DNA of 64,000 bases from Aspidapion aeneum (taxonomy: Eukaryota; Arthropoda; Insecta; Coleoptera; Brentidae): the NCBI GenBank assembly GCA_963576565.1, contig OY755044.1, positions 52,773,347-52,837,346 on the forward strand, read 5' to 3'. Positions 45,256 through 56,169 of this stretch are shown here, piece after piece. The number at the start of each line of letters is the position of its first letter. Positions within the stretch are counted from its first letter, which is position 1. The position numbers were made by a program, and so were the translations under genes. The notes under the pieces are model-generated. The model was not told where the DNA came from, ran no database searches, and worked only from the letters and a program-made list of their open reading frames with translations.

Positions 45256-45805
45256 CAATGGTGGCCAAAATAATAAGAGTGCCCTAAAATTGTATGAAAT
45301 TCTAGCTGCTCCAATTATAAAAAACTGGAGCTATGGCGATTTTCCACATAAAATATTCTAAAACTTTTTTGCCAGGTTTAAAAAAAGATACGAAAAAAAT
45401 ATTTTTCTGTGTAGTTTTAGGCAAGAGTTACTAGCACTATTCGGGGTAATTATTGGTTAAAATCATCAAAAATTGCCTGAAATCGTGAAAAGTTGGTTAT
45501 TTTAGGCAATTTTTTCAAAGTTTAGAAATCTCTATCTTGACTATCCTTTGTTTAATAGTGATGAAATTTTCAGGAATATTATAACTTTTGTTCCCGTTTC
45601 GAATAGTGCTAGCAAATTTTGCCTAAAACTACACAGAAAAAAAAACGTTTTTCGTCGCTTTTATTAAACCTGCCAGATAGGCACAAGAAAATTATTTAGT
45701 AAAAATCGCCATAGCTCATGAACTGTACTGCTCGTTTTTTTATAGTTGGGCGGGATCAAATGTTCATACAATTTTAGAGCACTCTTATTATTTTGGCCAC
45801 CAGTG
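45256..45805. mobile_element. Tc1/mariner-type palindromic MITE, 550 bp
   Basis: It starts CAATGGTGGCCAAAATAATA and ends with the inverse TATTTTGGCCACCAGTG, flanked by TA (45254-45255, 45806-45807). The inverted repeat is long: the inner blocks TGTGTAGTTTTAGGCAAGAG (45410) and TTTGCCTAAAACTACACAGA (45617) also pair. No transposase is present. A similar single end (CAGTACTGGCCAAAAGTTGA) is at 5018. Confidence 0.75.
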
Positions 45806-46261
45806 TATATCAGACCGAGAAAACTTCATTTAAACTGTTTCCAGTGTAAATAAGAATAACACCAAGACATAAAATTAAATGCGCAGTGTGTGCTAGTCAG
45901 GGTAAATGTAGCACTAAAAAACTCTTTCTATTAGCGCCACATACAGTAGCGGAACAGACGATAGCATAAAAGAGCGTAAAATGGTGAAATCGTCTAAATC
46001 TTAGTCACGTCTCAATTCAGTCACAGATTACTACAAAGAAGTAGAACTATTACCAGTTTTTGGGCTCATAGCACATATTATGCATACTACTATTCAATGA
46101 AAAGTTAAGCGCATTCTAATAATAAGTCTAATGTTATTTATTTTAAAAAATCGTTTTTCTTCGCCGATGCTGAAATGAACCGAATTTGTTGCATTTAATA
46201 CAATGCAATGCAAACAATTCCGAATAGTGGGTTAATTTTGTCGGAAGAAAACTGGAGGGTA
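45806..46261. other. No recognisable feature
   Basis: AT-rich, non-coding sequence. Confidence 0.4.
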
Positions 46262-46584
46262 TGTAGAGGGAGCGGGGCAAGATGACGAACGGGGCAACTT
46301 AACGAACTCAATTTAACACAAAATGTATAAATGGCAACGAGTTTATTACTGTGTTCTTAGAACTCTTTAAAGTCAAAGTTTTATTGGTTAAAGATAGATG
46401 GATCACGTAAGAATAATAATAGTAGTAGTACAGGGGCTCATAACCTATAATTCCACTGGTCTTTGCGGAAAAATAATACGGAATATAATAATATTTGTTA
46501 GTAACTAGGAAATTATTTATTATATTTCAATAACATGTATGCTTTTATCCTTAATATCGTCAACTTGCCCCGCTCTCCCCTACA
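46262..46584. mobile_element. MITE with GGGAGAGCGGGGCAAG ends, about 323 bp
   Basis: TGTAGAGGGAGCGGGGCAAG on the left pairs with ACTTGCCCCGCTCTCCCCTA on the right. The left end repeats a second ACGGGGCAACTTAACGAA motif inside. It directly abuts the next element. Superfamily unassigned. Confidence 0.6.
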
Positions 46585-47973
46585 GGGTGTCCCGAATTCT
46601 ATATTTTTGGGGGGCTTTGGGTATTTCTGGAAGAGATTGAAAAAAACTGACCCCACACCTGCGACGCTTGATTTATAAGAGAGGCTTAAGGGTAAAAACC
46701 GCCTCTTGATATAGCAAGCCGTTTTTAAGCTACGGGCGTTTTGAAAATGTAATTTTGGTCTAAATTGCTTTTTTATATTTTTTGTTACTGCAAAATAAAA
46801 TTTTACCTATCACTTTTAGTTTTTGAGATATAAGACAAAGTTGATATTTTTCTTATGGAAAAGGGTGACTTTTTATTTAATTTTTTAAATCGGCGTAAAA
46901 TTCTTTATAATATGACATACTACACTTTAATTTTTTTATTGTTTTTTATAATTTAATTTTCAATTACCTATTTGATTTTAATAAATGTTTTAATTTAATA
47001 ATTTAAGAATGTTTTTAATCCAGCAAAAAATAAAAGTGTAAAATAAAATCTAAGAATATAAACAAATAAAATATCTCAAAAACAAAAGATGACAGATGAA
47101 ATTAAGTTTGACAGCTGTATTATTTATTAAAAAATTGGCACCAGCAGGCCATGCAGCTATCCGTAAGCCCTAGTCGCTTTGGGTATTAAGGTAATTTGAT
47201 TTTTGTTTAAAATGAAAGTTTAAATCAATTTGTGATCACTGCGTTATTCTAGCTGCGGTTGTCTTTGAGATATCTACGACTTTGTTTTTTAAAAAATTGT
47301 GATTTGCAAATTTTGACGGTTTGCAAAATTTGATTTTCAGTCAATTGAAACTGGCTACTTTGGTTAGTAAGATATTTTTTTTTTTTAATTTTTTCATATC
47401 TCAAAAACCGTGAGTCTGACGAACTTTGACTTTCGTATCTAACTTTGAAAACCTTGTTTTGCTAGCTGCTGTGGTTCTTGAATTATGATTTTTTAAAATA
47501 TACTCCCGTACCACCTCCGCGCAGCCCCCCGACCAACCCCCCCACCAAAATTTTGTGGCCTCATACACGTGTATACCGCAAAATTTTTGTGCCAAATTTG
47601 GTTAAGGTCGTTTTATCGGTATTTGATTTCAGTTATCGTGTTCCAGACAGACACCATTATAAAATTTGGCCATTTTTGACTCCAATAACTCTCTCAAGTT
47701 TTAAGTAAAAAAAACAAAGTTTTTTTAACGATCCTAATAGCCATCCATACCTGTGGTATGGATAGCTAAAAAACTGAAAAAAGCAAAAAATGTTAAAGAG
47801 CTCCTCCTAAAATGCAGACTTTTAAGAGCCCCTGTAGCTTAAAAACGGCTTGCTATATCAAGATAACGTTTTTACCTTTAAGCTTCGGTTGAAAATCGAG
47901 CTTCGCATGTCAGTTTTTTCTATCTCGCACAGAAACACAAACCCCCCAAAAACATAGAATTTGGTAAACCGTG
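46583..47973. mobile_element. mariner-type MITE, 1391 bp
   Basis: The left end CAGGGTGTCCCGAATTCTAT and right end GAATTTGGTAAACCGTG are diverged inverted repeats with TA at both edges. The inner AAAAACGGCTTGCTATATCA (47830) pairs with 46700-46730, so the arms exceed 150 bases. Two internal stretches resemble the AATTTGG-TAA-GGTCG/CAGACAGACA segment of HINE-like elements (47600-47660). No transposase is present. Confidence 0.6.
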
Positions 47974-48030
47974 TATACTCGGATTCAGATTAAACTAACT
48001 TGATAACACAAATTACTAAAAATATAAAAA

Positions 48031-48645
48031 AATACTCTGCCAACTGTACTATAGTTGTACTGTACGTGTGAGCAAATATAACTAGAAACTGAAATATATT
48101 CTATTCAACTCCAGACTCAATTACCTTTCATTTGATACCACATAAGCCATGTTTTGACTCTAACTCTTATTTTTAAAATCTTTCCCCCCCCTTTTTTAAA
48201 CTAAAATGTATTTTGTTCAACTCCAGACTCAATTACCTTTCGCTTGATATCACACATGCCTTATTTTCACTTAAACTCTAATTTTTTTAATCTACCCCCA
48301 CCCTTTTTTTATAAATAAACTAAAATGTATTTGGTTTAACTCCAGACTTAGTTACATTTTGTTTGATATCACACGCGCCATATTTTCACATAAACTCTAA
48401 TGTTTGAAATATACCCTTTTATTTGGCTTGCGTTAGGTGGATTTTGTGGTAGTTCATTTTTAAATGGGACCATCTCGACCCAAAACCTAGCCTAGTTACC
48501 AAATTTTATTGAAATCGGGCAAGCGTTTTTTCAGTTATGCGCGTTGGTCTATCAAAATTTTTGAAATCGGAGCAACTTTTTTTTCATGAAAAAATTAGGA
48601 TCATCATAGCTCCCACTACTATACTATAGTACTAGTGTGATCTAA
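48031..48645 (+). mobile_element. HINE/mini-me-like element, copy 3
   Basis: It starts AATACTCTGCCAACTGTACT, has three diverged internal units of about 120 to 130 bp (CTCCAGACT, TTTGATATCACAC, CCCACCC), the core AATCGGGCAAGCGTTTTTTC, and a weakened 3' hairpin ending TGATCTAA. Compared with copies 1 and 2 it has lost the CAGA microsatellite entirely. Confidence 0.6.
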
Positions 48646-50189
48646 TACAAGATATATAAAAATAAAACTGTCAACTGTAAATAAAAAAGGGTCACACTAA
48701 GAGATTTAAAAAAATTTTTACCATCTCAAGAGATTTTAAAAAAATATATTCTTTAAAGGTCCGCCACTGAAAAAAAACCTTCTTTCAGCACCTCGTAATC
48801 ACTATAATACGTAGGTGCAAATTTGTTTAGTGCCTTTCTTGGTACTGCGCGTGCGAACGCCAATTTTGTGGAAATCTTGACGCTATTTGCTGTTTTAGTT
48901 CAAGTAAATTGTTGTTTTTGGTCTCTCTTTTCGCATTAAAACAGTGGTGTATTAGATTTCAATCTCCAATGGACTATACCGTTTGTACCTGCACCAATAC
49001 AATGCATTCCTGCAAATGGTAAAGCTTTTATCTGATTCCGTCTTGGGGTATTGTTACTGACATGTAAAAAAATTAGTTTTAGCAAAGGGTTGTCTCACTT
49101 TAATCCCAGAATTGTTATTATTATATTATTTATTCCAGTGCACTAACTGATAAAAGAAAAAAAACGAAGGTATTCGGGATTCAATCGATAAGTTATTCCC
49201 CGAAAATAAAGGTCCGTCGATTTTGTTTTCGTTTGCCTTCTTTCTTACCTATTTATTAGCTAGTGCGCGAGAGAGATGAAAATAACCATACACCTGCAAC
49301 TGTTGTTAAACTACCTTTCCACTGAAAGCAACATTTGCTTGAACAACTTTTTGTTGTTGCATAAAACTTTTATAACAATTATGAACTTTTTATTTTCAAA
49401 AAACCAATCACTATCATAGTTGTTAGTTGTTTACTCCTGCTTTCTGTTATTCAAGCAACATTCTGCAGTTTTTTGTTATGCTTTGTTTCTTCTTGTTGTC
49501 GTAAATATGAAACTTTCAGAAACAACTATGTATATCATAATAAAAACTTTTAATGTAAAAAAAGCCAAGTATGCGAAAATGGTATTAAATAAAAAGAATT
49601 GAGATAAAAGTAAAGCCAAGTTCTCCAATACAAATTTCCAAATGAAAGGTTTTTACTAGTTTGGCAATGTAATTTTGGTCTAAATTGGGAGGGGGGTAAA
49701 TTAGAATTTTGGGGTTTTTTGTTCATTGAGTCTGCGAAATTTCAGCTTTGTAGCATATCTGGAAGTAAAGTAAAATTTTTATGATCTATACATGAGTGAG
49801 TGGCAATTTCGACGTTTTACGAAATTTTTTAACTACTTTACTACTTTACTGGCCAGGAAACTTGTAGGGGTTGTTAAGACTACGAAGATCTACGACTGTG
49901 CAAAGTTTGAGTTTCGTAGCTCATTCCGAAGTAGAGTTTTGGATAGGTCAAATATCGGCTGAAATGTTTCAAGAGAAGATGATATAGCAGTTGCGCGAAC
50001 TTGGCGGGGCACTGCCGTGCCCCAGATAAACTTTGTCTTTCAGTTGTTATTCATTCGTTTTGGGATATTTTTTGATTTTTCATAACACATAACATTTTAA
50101 TAGACGAACTGCAAATCCTTTTTTTATTTTTACAATAAGACCTAGTAATAAAAAAATGCCTGCCCGTTAGGCCCCGGTTCCCCTAGTCA
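48646..50189. other. No recognisable gene
   Basis: AT-rich with scattered short ORFs. An AATTTTGGTCTAAATTG phrase at 49670 also occurs at 46750. Nothing else is supported. Confidence 0.4.
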
Positions 50190-50512
50190 AAGTTTATTCA
50201 AGTCAAATTTTACACAATTCAAATATAAGTTGTTGCACTTGAGCTGGCGGTCGACATCAAACGCCAAATAGCACACCTGTTTTGCAGCAGGTTCCTGGCT
50301 GGTGGATCTTTGAGCCAGCGGCCGACATTAAACGCCAAATAGCACACCTTTTTTCAGTTACGACCAGCGACAGCCTAAGTGGTCACGCGTTTGATCTCTA
50401 CATTTCCATTGATTTTTGACAAGCGCAGCAACTTAGGTATATTTTAATTGTGTAAACTTTGCTCAAGTGCAGCAACTTATATTTTTATTGTGTAAATTTT
50501 GACCTGGTAATA
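50190..50512. mobile_element. Small inverted-repeat element with internal tandem duplication
   Basis: AAATTTTACACAATTCAAAT ... GTTGCACTTGAGC (50205-50242) pairs with GCTCAAGTGCAGCAACTTAT ... GTGTAAATTTTGACC (50461-50506). Between them a block with GACATCAAACGCCAAATAGC is repeated twice in tandem (50252 and 50323). It is a MITE-like element; superfamily unknown. Confidence 0.5.
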
Positions 50513-50621
50513 CATTTTGTTTTGCTACTATGTAAATAATATTTACAAATACTACATCAGAAAAGAATCCCAAGCTTTCGAAAATTCTTTACTATAAAGT
50601 AGGTAGACCTCATAAGATATT

Positions 50622-50720
50622 TCAGGGGAAATGAATCGACCTCTACCTTTCGTAGATTTCAGGTACTCTCTGACCCGGAGGGAGAGCACTTATCTAGGCT
50701 CCCTTTCTCAGGTATACGGG
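50622..50720 (+). mobile_element. LINE 5'-leader relic, left of LTR element
   Basis: It matches the 5' leader of LINE A1 (25925-26040, inverted) through GGGGAAATGAATCGACC, AGGTACTCTCTGACCCGGAG and the CCCTTTCTCAGG block. The match stops at the LTR insertion and resumes at 58385. Confidence 0.7.
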
Positions 50721-50937
50721 AATTAAATACGAAGTCCGGTGACGTAGCTTTTAAAAAACTTTTTATTTGAAAAGACTACAAAAAATACTTATAACTAAAA
50801 TGACCAATACAACTTGTAAAAGTATAATGATACCTAATTAGACCATTTGGGTGCATATATAAACTTCAATGTACGGCGTCAGCAATATATTTGTTATTAC
50901 AAACAAGATGAGATGTTATTATTCCAGGGATATTACT
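50721..50937 (-). repeat. 3' LTR (217 bp)
   Basis: I find no difference from the other LTR at 58168-58384 over all 217 bases. On the minus strand it starts AGTAATATCCCTGGAATAAT, contains a TATA-like TTTATATATG (50854-50863) and a polyadenylation signal AATAAA (50762-50767), and ends GTATTTAATT. The env stop codon lies inside its first 19 bases. Confidence 0.93.
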
Positions 50938-52488
50938 CCTCCACCCTTAGTTTCGTCAACGTCCTCGTTGATGAGTTTTTGGAGAACCCTTAAGGGAATA
51001 TTTTTTGTCTTTGAGGTTTTTTGTTTTCGCCAAAAATAGAAAATAAAAATAAATATCAAGATTACTGCCAAACATAAAGTTAAGATAATGTAATTTTGGC
51101 TTTCAAAATTAAGTTCCTGTAGGACTAAAGGATCCAAAAGGTCTTCCTGCATTTTTTGCGGGTTTTCTAAATGTCTTATCTGCAAATTGATAGACAAGTT
51201 TGTTTCAGGAAGCTTTATTATATCTGGCAATGAAACAGAAATGTTATTTATTGATAATGAATATTTATTTTGATTAATTATTATGTCACACTGGCTGTTA
51301 ATAAGATAACAGTTTTGAAGTGTGGTTTTCTGAAACTGGAAGCAATTTTCGTAAATTGTTTCGGAGTTTTTTGTACAGAAAAGTAGACCACTTTTATAAG
51401 TTAAAGTGTGAATTTGAAAATTATTTTTTACTGTGGCGAAAGGGCAATTTTTTGGTAAAAGGCAACTATGTGCAATGGGGTTGAAACAAATCCAATTTGA
51501 GTTAATTTCAGAGCATTGCTGATACCATAAATTGTTACAATAGTATTTACTGGGGCTAATTAATATTTTTGATTCATTATTAGGTATTGGATAAATTATC
51601 TTAAGACTACAAGAATATTTTTCAAAGATTGGTATTTTCACTACAATGATTGACATATCTTTTAACAGAATAAGGCCAGTTTTACATATAAGAGTTAATT
51701 CTGACAGGTGTTTTAGTGGCCATAGAGAATTTTTTGGATAATGAGCTGTCAAATATTGCCAAATTTCCCTAATTTCATTGACATTCAAAATTTCTAAATC
51801 TAAAGTTTGCAGATGCGCAAAAGATATCATTCTCAGCATTTTTTCCAAAAATTTGTTTAGTTTTGAGATTTGTAAAATTTGGTTTTGCATACTGAGTAAT
51901 AACGTGATTTCATTATTCAATTTTAAAATTTCGAAGCGAATGCATTTTGCGTTTTTATTTATAATGTTTACATTTTCCTGGAATTTGTTTATAATATTCC
52001 CGGCAAATGAACTAAGGTCATTTATCTTGTGCATCGTGTTAATTTGATTTTGTTTCAGTATTTGTAAGTTCTGCGTTATTGTGTCTAGGTCGGTATTATC
52101 TAGGTTTCCTGTGACAAATTTAATACCGCTTCCCAGTAGGTTGAATAAACCACGTTTCTTTCTAAGTTCATTGTTTTCTAAAGAATTTAGTTTTTCATAA
52201 GTATTGTACGTATCGTTTAAGCATGATTCAAGGAATTGAAATTGTATTTTTAATAAAGTATTATTAACTTGATTGACTAAAGGGGATAAAAATAGGGAAT
52301 TAGTAGTAAAAAGTTGGCTTAGAGACGTTTTAATTTTTGTCATATTAAAAGGTATGTACATAGTATGATAATGGCTTACAACTAAAGAAGGAGAGATTTC
52401 TTCGGTGTAGAATCCATTATTGTCCAATCTATTGACCTGAAGGGCCTGGTTGAGGTTCGTCAATGTCAGGAGGGACAGGATCAGGAAC
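50919..52488 (-). CDS. env: Errantivirus-type envelope glycoprotein (spliced exon)
   Basis: This is a class I-like fusion glycoprotein related to baculovirus F proteins, expected in the cell membrane and particle envelope. The frame is open from the predicted splice acceptor (exon starts 52488) to the stop at 50919. The first codons encode a hydrophobic leader of about 10 residues fitting a signal peptide. A furin-type RKKR lies about 100 residues in (52151-52163), followed by a Gly/Leu/Phe-rich fusion-peptide-like segment. A predicted coiled-coil region, many Cys and several N-glycosylation sites follow. A membrane anchor of about 21 residues sits 36 residues from the C-terminus. No ATG exists at the start of the open frame, so a spliced message must supply it. 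It overlaps the pol end by about 60 bases. It appears uninterrupted, though function is unproven. Confidence 0.88.
50938..50953 (-). other. Polypurine tract
   Basis: On the minus strand the sequence AAGGGTGGAGGAG immediately precedes the 3' LTR. It is the expected primer site for plus-strand DNA synthesis. Confidence 0.8.
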
Positions 52489-55400
52489 CTGGAATGATTT
52501 AGGTTTTTTCCTGAGTCTTTTTATTTTTCTGACATGTGTGTTAATTGGTTTAGTTTTTGAGATACCAGTTATAACATTTTTATTGACGTTAGTTACTTTG
52601 GTAGGGATAAATTGGGGGTTCATTTTATTTCGAAGGGTGTTTTTTCTAAAGATAGTTTGATCTTTTTGAATTTGAGGGGGCTCTTCGGTGTTTTTATTTT
52701 GTTTTTGTGTGGTGTGTAACTGTTTTTGATATGCTTTTTTGAAAACTTGATCGTGAAAAGGTATTAGTTCTTTCTTTCGTTGTTCATTATATTGTTCAAA
52801 AAGAGTGAGGTCGTTATTTATGTTTGGTTCGTTCACATAAGGGCCATATAAAATTGAAAAGGGGGAACAACCGGTAGTAGAGTGAATACTTTGGTTATAT
52901 ATTAAGATGGCTGACGTCATTATGTTTTGAGGTGTCTCATCGGGATTTTGCATTTTCAAGATACGTAATTTTTCTAACAAAGTTGAATGTAACCTTTCGA
53001 TGGGGCTATTAGAAGAGGAGTTAGCGGGTGTTGTATAATGTAAATCGATACAAAATAGTTGACAGAACTCTTTAAGGAGGTTGTTGTCAAACTCAGTTCC
53101 TTTATCTGTCACAATTTTTTGACAGGTGTTATGGTGGGAAAAATAATGTCTTAATTTGCTAAGAATAGTAACGGCGTTTCGATCGGAGATAAAATAAGCT
53201 TGTGCATATTTTGAAAATGAATCAATGATAGTTAAAAATTGACAATTTGAAAATCGAAAAACGTCCATATGAAGAGTTTTAAAAGGTTTTTCGGCCAATA
53301 AGGGTCCTTCATATGCTATTTTGTAAGGGTGTCTTTCGTACTTATTCTGTAGGCATATTTCGCAGGTGTTTATAAAGTTGGTAATAGAGTCTCTTAGTTT
53401 AGGCCAATAATATTTTTGTTTTAAATGATTGTAGGTTTCAGTTATGCCGTTATGATTAGATTTGTGGTAATTTGCTATTATTTCTGTTTGCTGTTCGGTA
53501 TTAATGACATCTGTTACATAAATGTTTGAAAAAATAAGTTTTGCATGAGGGTTTAAAATTGAGCTAACTATTCTTTGAAATTCGAGTTTGAGTTCATTAT
53601 TTGGGATATAAACCGTGAAAAGTGAATCGGGTTTTACTATTTCTTTTAAGATTTTAAGAATGCATCCTTGTTGCTGATCTTTGTTTATTCGCACAAAGTT
53701 ATGATTTTTCTTAAACGGGTTTGTATGGAAATGTTTGTATTCTTTACCGTAATCGATTATTAATCGATTAGTTGCGTAATTTAGGGGTAATTCTGAAATC
53801 GGTAGGTATTTTCCGTCTGTGTCGTTGTTCGAGTGAACGGTGACGTCAGAGTCGTTATCATTCTGAACTTTGTCAGTTTCAATTGGTTGAGAAGGATTTA
53901 AGTTTGATGTAGATGGTTTTGTCATTTCATTAAGGCGAGTTAGGTTGGTTTGTGTTTCTTGGTAAATTTCGTTAATGACGTAATCGGAGAGATTAAAATC
54001 GGTTAGGTCCGCAACTGAGTGATCGACGTTAGGGGATATAGACATGACGTCATTTGTTTCGTGGGTGTTGATGTCTATTCTTGAGAGTGCGTCAGCAACG
54101 ACATTTTCTTTGCCTTTTTTGTATTTTATTTCGAAGTTGTACTCCTCTAGTTTAAGTTTCCAACGAATTAAACGGGAGTTTGGCTCTTGAATTTTTGACA
54201 GCCAAACTAATGGATTGTGATCGGTTTCTATGGTGAATTTTTGTCCGTAAAGATAAGGTCTAAAGTGTTTTGTTGATTCTAGAATAGCAAGGAGTTCTTT
54301 TTCTATAGTAGAGTAGTTTTTCTCGGCTGAATTTAAAGTTCTGGAGTAATATGCGATCGGTTTATTATTTTGCGAAAGGACAGAGCCTAGAGCTATGTTT
54401 GAGGCGTCTGTCGTAAGTATAAAGGGTTTTGTAAAGTCGGGATATTGAAGAACGGGAGAGTTTGTTATAAGTTCCTTACATTTTTGAAAAGCATTTTGAT
54501 ATTCCTGATTTTTAATATTAATTTCGCTCCCTTTTCGTAGACATCGCGTGAGAGGAAATGTAATTTTAGAAAAGTTCTTTATGAATCTGCGGTAGTATCC
54601 TACGAGACCTAAGAAAGATTTTATTTCTTTTTGTGTTCTAGGTATAGGGTAACGTATGATCGCGTCGATTTTCATTGGATTCGGTTTAATACCTTCCGGC
54701 GTTATGATATGCCCTAAAAATGCAACTTCTTTTTGTAGAAACTCTGATTTGTCTGGCTGTATTTTTAGGTTTACTTCTTTTAATTTTTTAAATATGATTC
54801 TAATATGATCAATGTGTTCTGATAAAGATTTTGAAAATATGACTACGTCATCCATGTAGACAAAGCAGAATTTGTACAGGTAGTCCCTAAGGACTTCGTC
54901 CATCATTCTTTGGAATGTGGCGGGGGCGTTTTTTAAGCCAAAAGGCATGCGCAAGTATTCAAAATGGCCGTTATTAACTGTGAAAGCAGTTTTCTCGATG
55001 GATTTAGGATCCATTTCTATTTGGTGAAAACCTTGGGCAAGGTCAAGGGTCGTGAAGTAGGTACATTTTCCTAGATTATCCAGGATCTCGTCTATTCTTG
55101 GAAGAGGCCACTTGTCCTCAATAGTTTCATCGTTCAAGCGGCGGTAGTCGATGACTAACCTAAATTTCTTCTTTCCAGAAGCATCTGCTTTTTTTGGAAC
55201 TATCCAAACAGGTGCAGAATAGGGAGAAATGGAGGGACGAATGATTTTATTGTCAAGAAGCTTTTGAATTTGACTTTGAATTTCAGCATTCATTGCTGGA
55301 GGATGTCGAAAAGATTTAACATAGATAGGACGGTCGTTTGTCGTGCGGATAAAATGTTTAGTTTGACTTGTAAAAGAAAGGTCACAATTTTCGTTATACA

Positions 55401-56169
55401 TAATGTCTTTGAATTCCTTACAAAGAGGCAAAATTTTAGATTTTTCAAGAGGCGTGAGATGATCTAGTCTTAATTGTGTGTCAGGGTCGAAGGCTGTGTT
55501 GTATTGATTAGGGGGGTCAATTATATCGAATTGTTCTTGAGGTATGACCTTGACTCGATCGTGAAAGTTAATATTGACGTTTGGGTTTGGATTGGGGATT
55601 TTGCAAAAACCGTTTTCGATTTTTACGAGACTGTCGGGAATAATGTGATCATTTATAGAAAAAGAGGGCAAAAGTGCAGTGCCTTTTTTGTAATTGACAG
55701 GGACTATCAAGGAATTGACATGAAAATTTTGAATCGGCTGCTTTAAAGGTTCGTTATAGGCTAACGAAAAAGGAATGTTAATTTTGTTTAAAGTTAATAT
55801 TCTATTTTCAAAGTCGACTATACCGTTTAAATTTTTAAGGTCTCTTGAGCCTATTAATGCATCAAAGTCCTTATGCCAGTCTAAAACACGCATTTTAAAA
55901 TTTTCGTTTATTCCTAGTTCTTGTAATAAATTTAATTTTAAATTTTGATTTTCTTTGTATGTCTTTCTGCAGGCAGTTACTTCAAAAGGTTCAAAAAATA
56001 TATTATCGGGGTACATTTTGGCTATTTTTGGGGAGATTATAGAGTCTGAGGCTCCTGAATCGATAAGAATTGTTATTTGCGTTTTTGGTAAATAAAAATA
56101 TGGTAGTTCGATTTGTCGGGCAACGTTATTTAAGTCGACGGGGGATCCAAGGCTGTTTCCTGAAAATTT
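52429..56169 (-). CDS. pol: Pol polyprotein: protease, RT, RNase H, integrase
   Basis: It is made as a Gag-Pol fusion by -1 frameshifting; the pol frame is open from 56193. Aspartic protease shows DSGAS at 56047-56061. Numbering from the Met at 56016, reverse transcriptase covers about 230-420, with YMDDVV at 387. RNase H covers about 510-640, with TTDAS near 536 and TDHNPLVWL. The integrase HHCC zinc motif lies at about 850-890 (ending CEICLQNK). Its catalytic core has Asp at about 918 (LHMDVF), Asp at about 971 (TDKGTEF) and Glu at about 1007 (SPIERLHS), giving a D,D35E spacing. The C-terminus ends in a Pro-rich tail overlapping env. The 1195 codons after the Met are uninterrupted. All catalytic residues I can check are present. 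Confidence 0.95.
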   Translation of the reverse strand, partial: KFSGNSLGSPVDLNNVARQIELPYFYLPKTQITILIDSGASDSIISPKIAKMYPDNIFFEPFEVTACRKTYKENQNLKLNLLQELGINENFKMRVLDWHKDFDALIGSRDLKNLNGIVDFENRILTLNKINIPFSLAYNEPLKQPIQNFHVNSLIVPVNYKKGTALLPSFSINDHIIPDSLVKIENGFCKIPNPNPNVNINFHDRVKVIPQEQFDIIDPPNQYNTAFDPDTQLRLDHLTPLEKSKILPLCKEFKDIMYNENCDLSFTSQTKHFIRTTNDRPIYVKSFRHPPAMNAEIQSQIQKLLDNKIIRPSISPYSAPVWIVPKKADASGKKKFRLVIDYRRLNDETIEDKWPLPRIDEILDNLGKCTYFTTLDLAQGFHQIEMDPKSIEKTAFTVNNGHFEYLRMPFGLKNAPATFQRMMDEVLRDYLYKFCFVYMDDVVIFSKSLSEHIDHIRIIFKKLKEVNLKIQPDKSEFLQKEVAFLGHIITPEGIKPNPMKIDAIIRYPIPRTQKEIKSFLGLVGYYRRFIKNFSKITFPLTRCLRKGSEINIKNQEYQNAFQKCKELITNSPVLQYPDFTKPFILTTDASNIALGSVLSQNNKPIAYYSRTLNSAEKNYSTIEKELLAILESTKHFRPYLYGQKFTIETDHNPLVWLSKIQEPNSRLIRWKLKLEEYNFEIKYKKGKENVVADALSRIDINTHETNDVMSISPNVDHSVADLTDFNLSDYVINEIYQETQTNLTRLNEMTKPSTSNLNPSQPIETDKVQNDNDSDVTVHSNNDTDGKYLPISELPLNYATNRLIIDYGKEYKHFHTNPFKKNHNFVRINKDQQQGCILKILKEIVKPDSLFTVYIPNNELKLEFQRIVSSILNPHAKLIFSNIYVTDVINTEQQTEIIANYHKSNHNGITETYNHLKQKYYWPKLRDSITNFINTCEICLQNKYERHPYKIAYEGPLLAEKPFKTLHMDVFRFSNCQFLTIIDSFSKYAQAYFISDRNAVTILSKLRHYFSHHNTCQKIVTDKGTEFDNNLLKEFCQLFCIDLHYTTPANSSSNSPIERLHSTLLEKLRILKMQNPDETPQNIMTSAILIYNQSIHSTTGCSPFSILYGPYVNEPNINNDLTLFEQYNEQRKKELIPFHDQVFKKAYQKQLHTTQKQNKNTEEPPQIQKDQTIFRKNTLRNKMNPQFIPTKVTNVNKNVITGISKTKPINTHVRKIKRLRKKPKSFQVPDPVPPDIDEPQPGPSGQ
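52489..52498 (-). other. env splice acceptor
   Basis: On the minus strand AATCATTCCAG precedes the first base of the env exon (52488). The acceptor lies inside the end of pol, as in other errantiviruses. Inferred from sequence only. Confidence 0.6.

Noticed and set aside
52461..52463. env initiation at 52463
   Set aside because: This codon is TTG and lies inside the hydrophobic leader; the open frame continues upstream to a splice acceptor.
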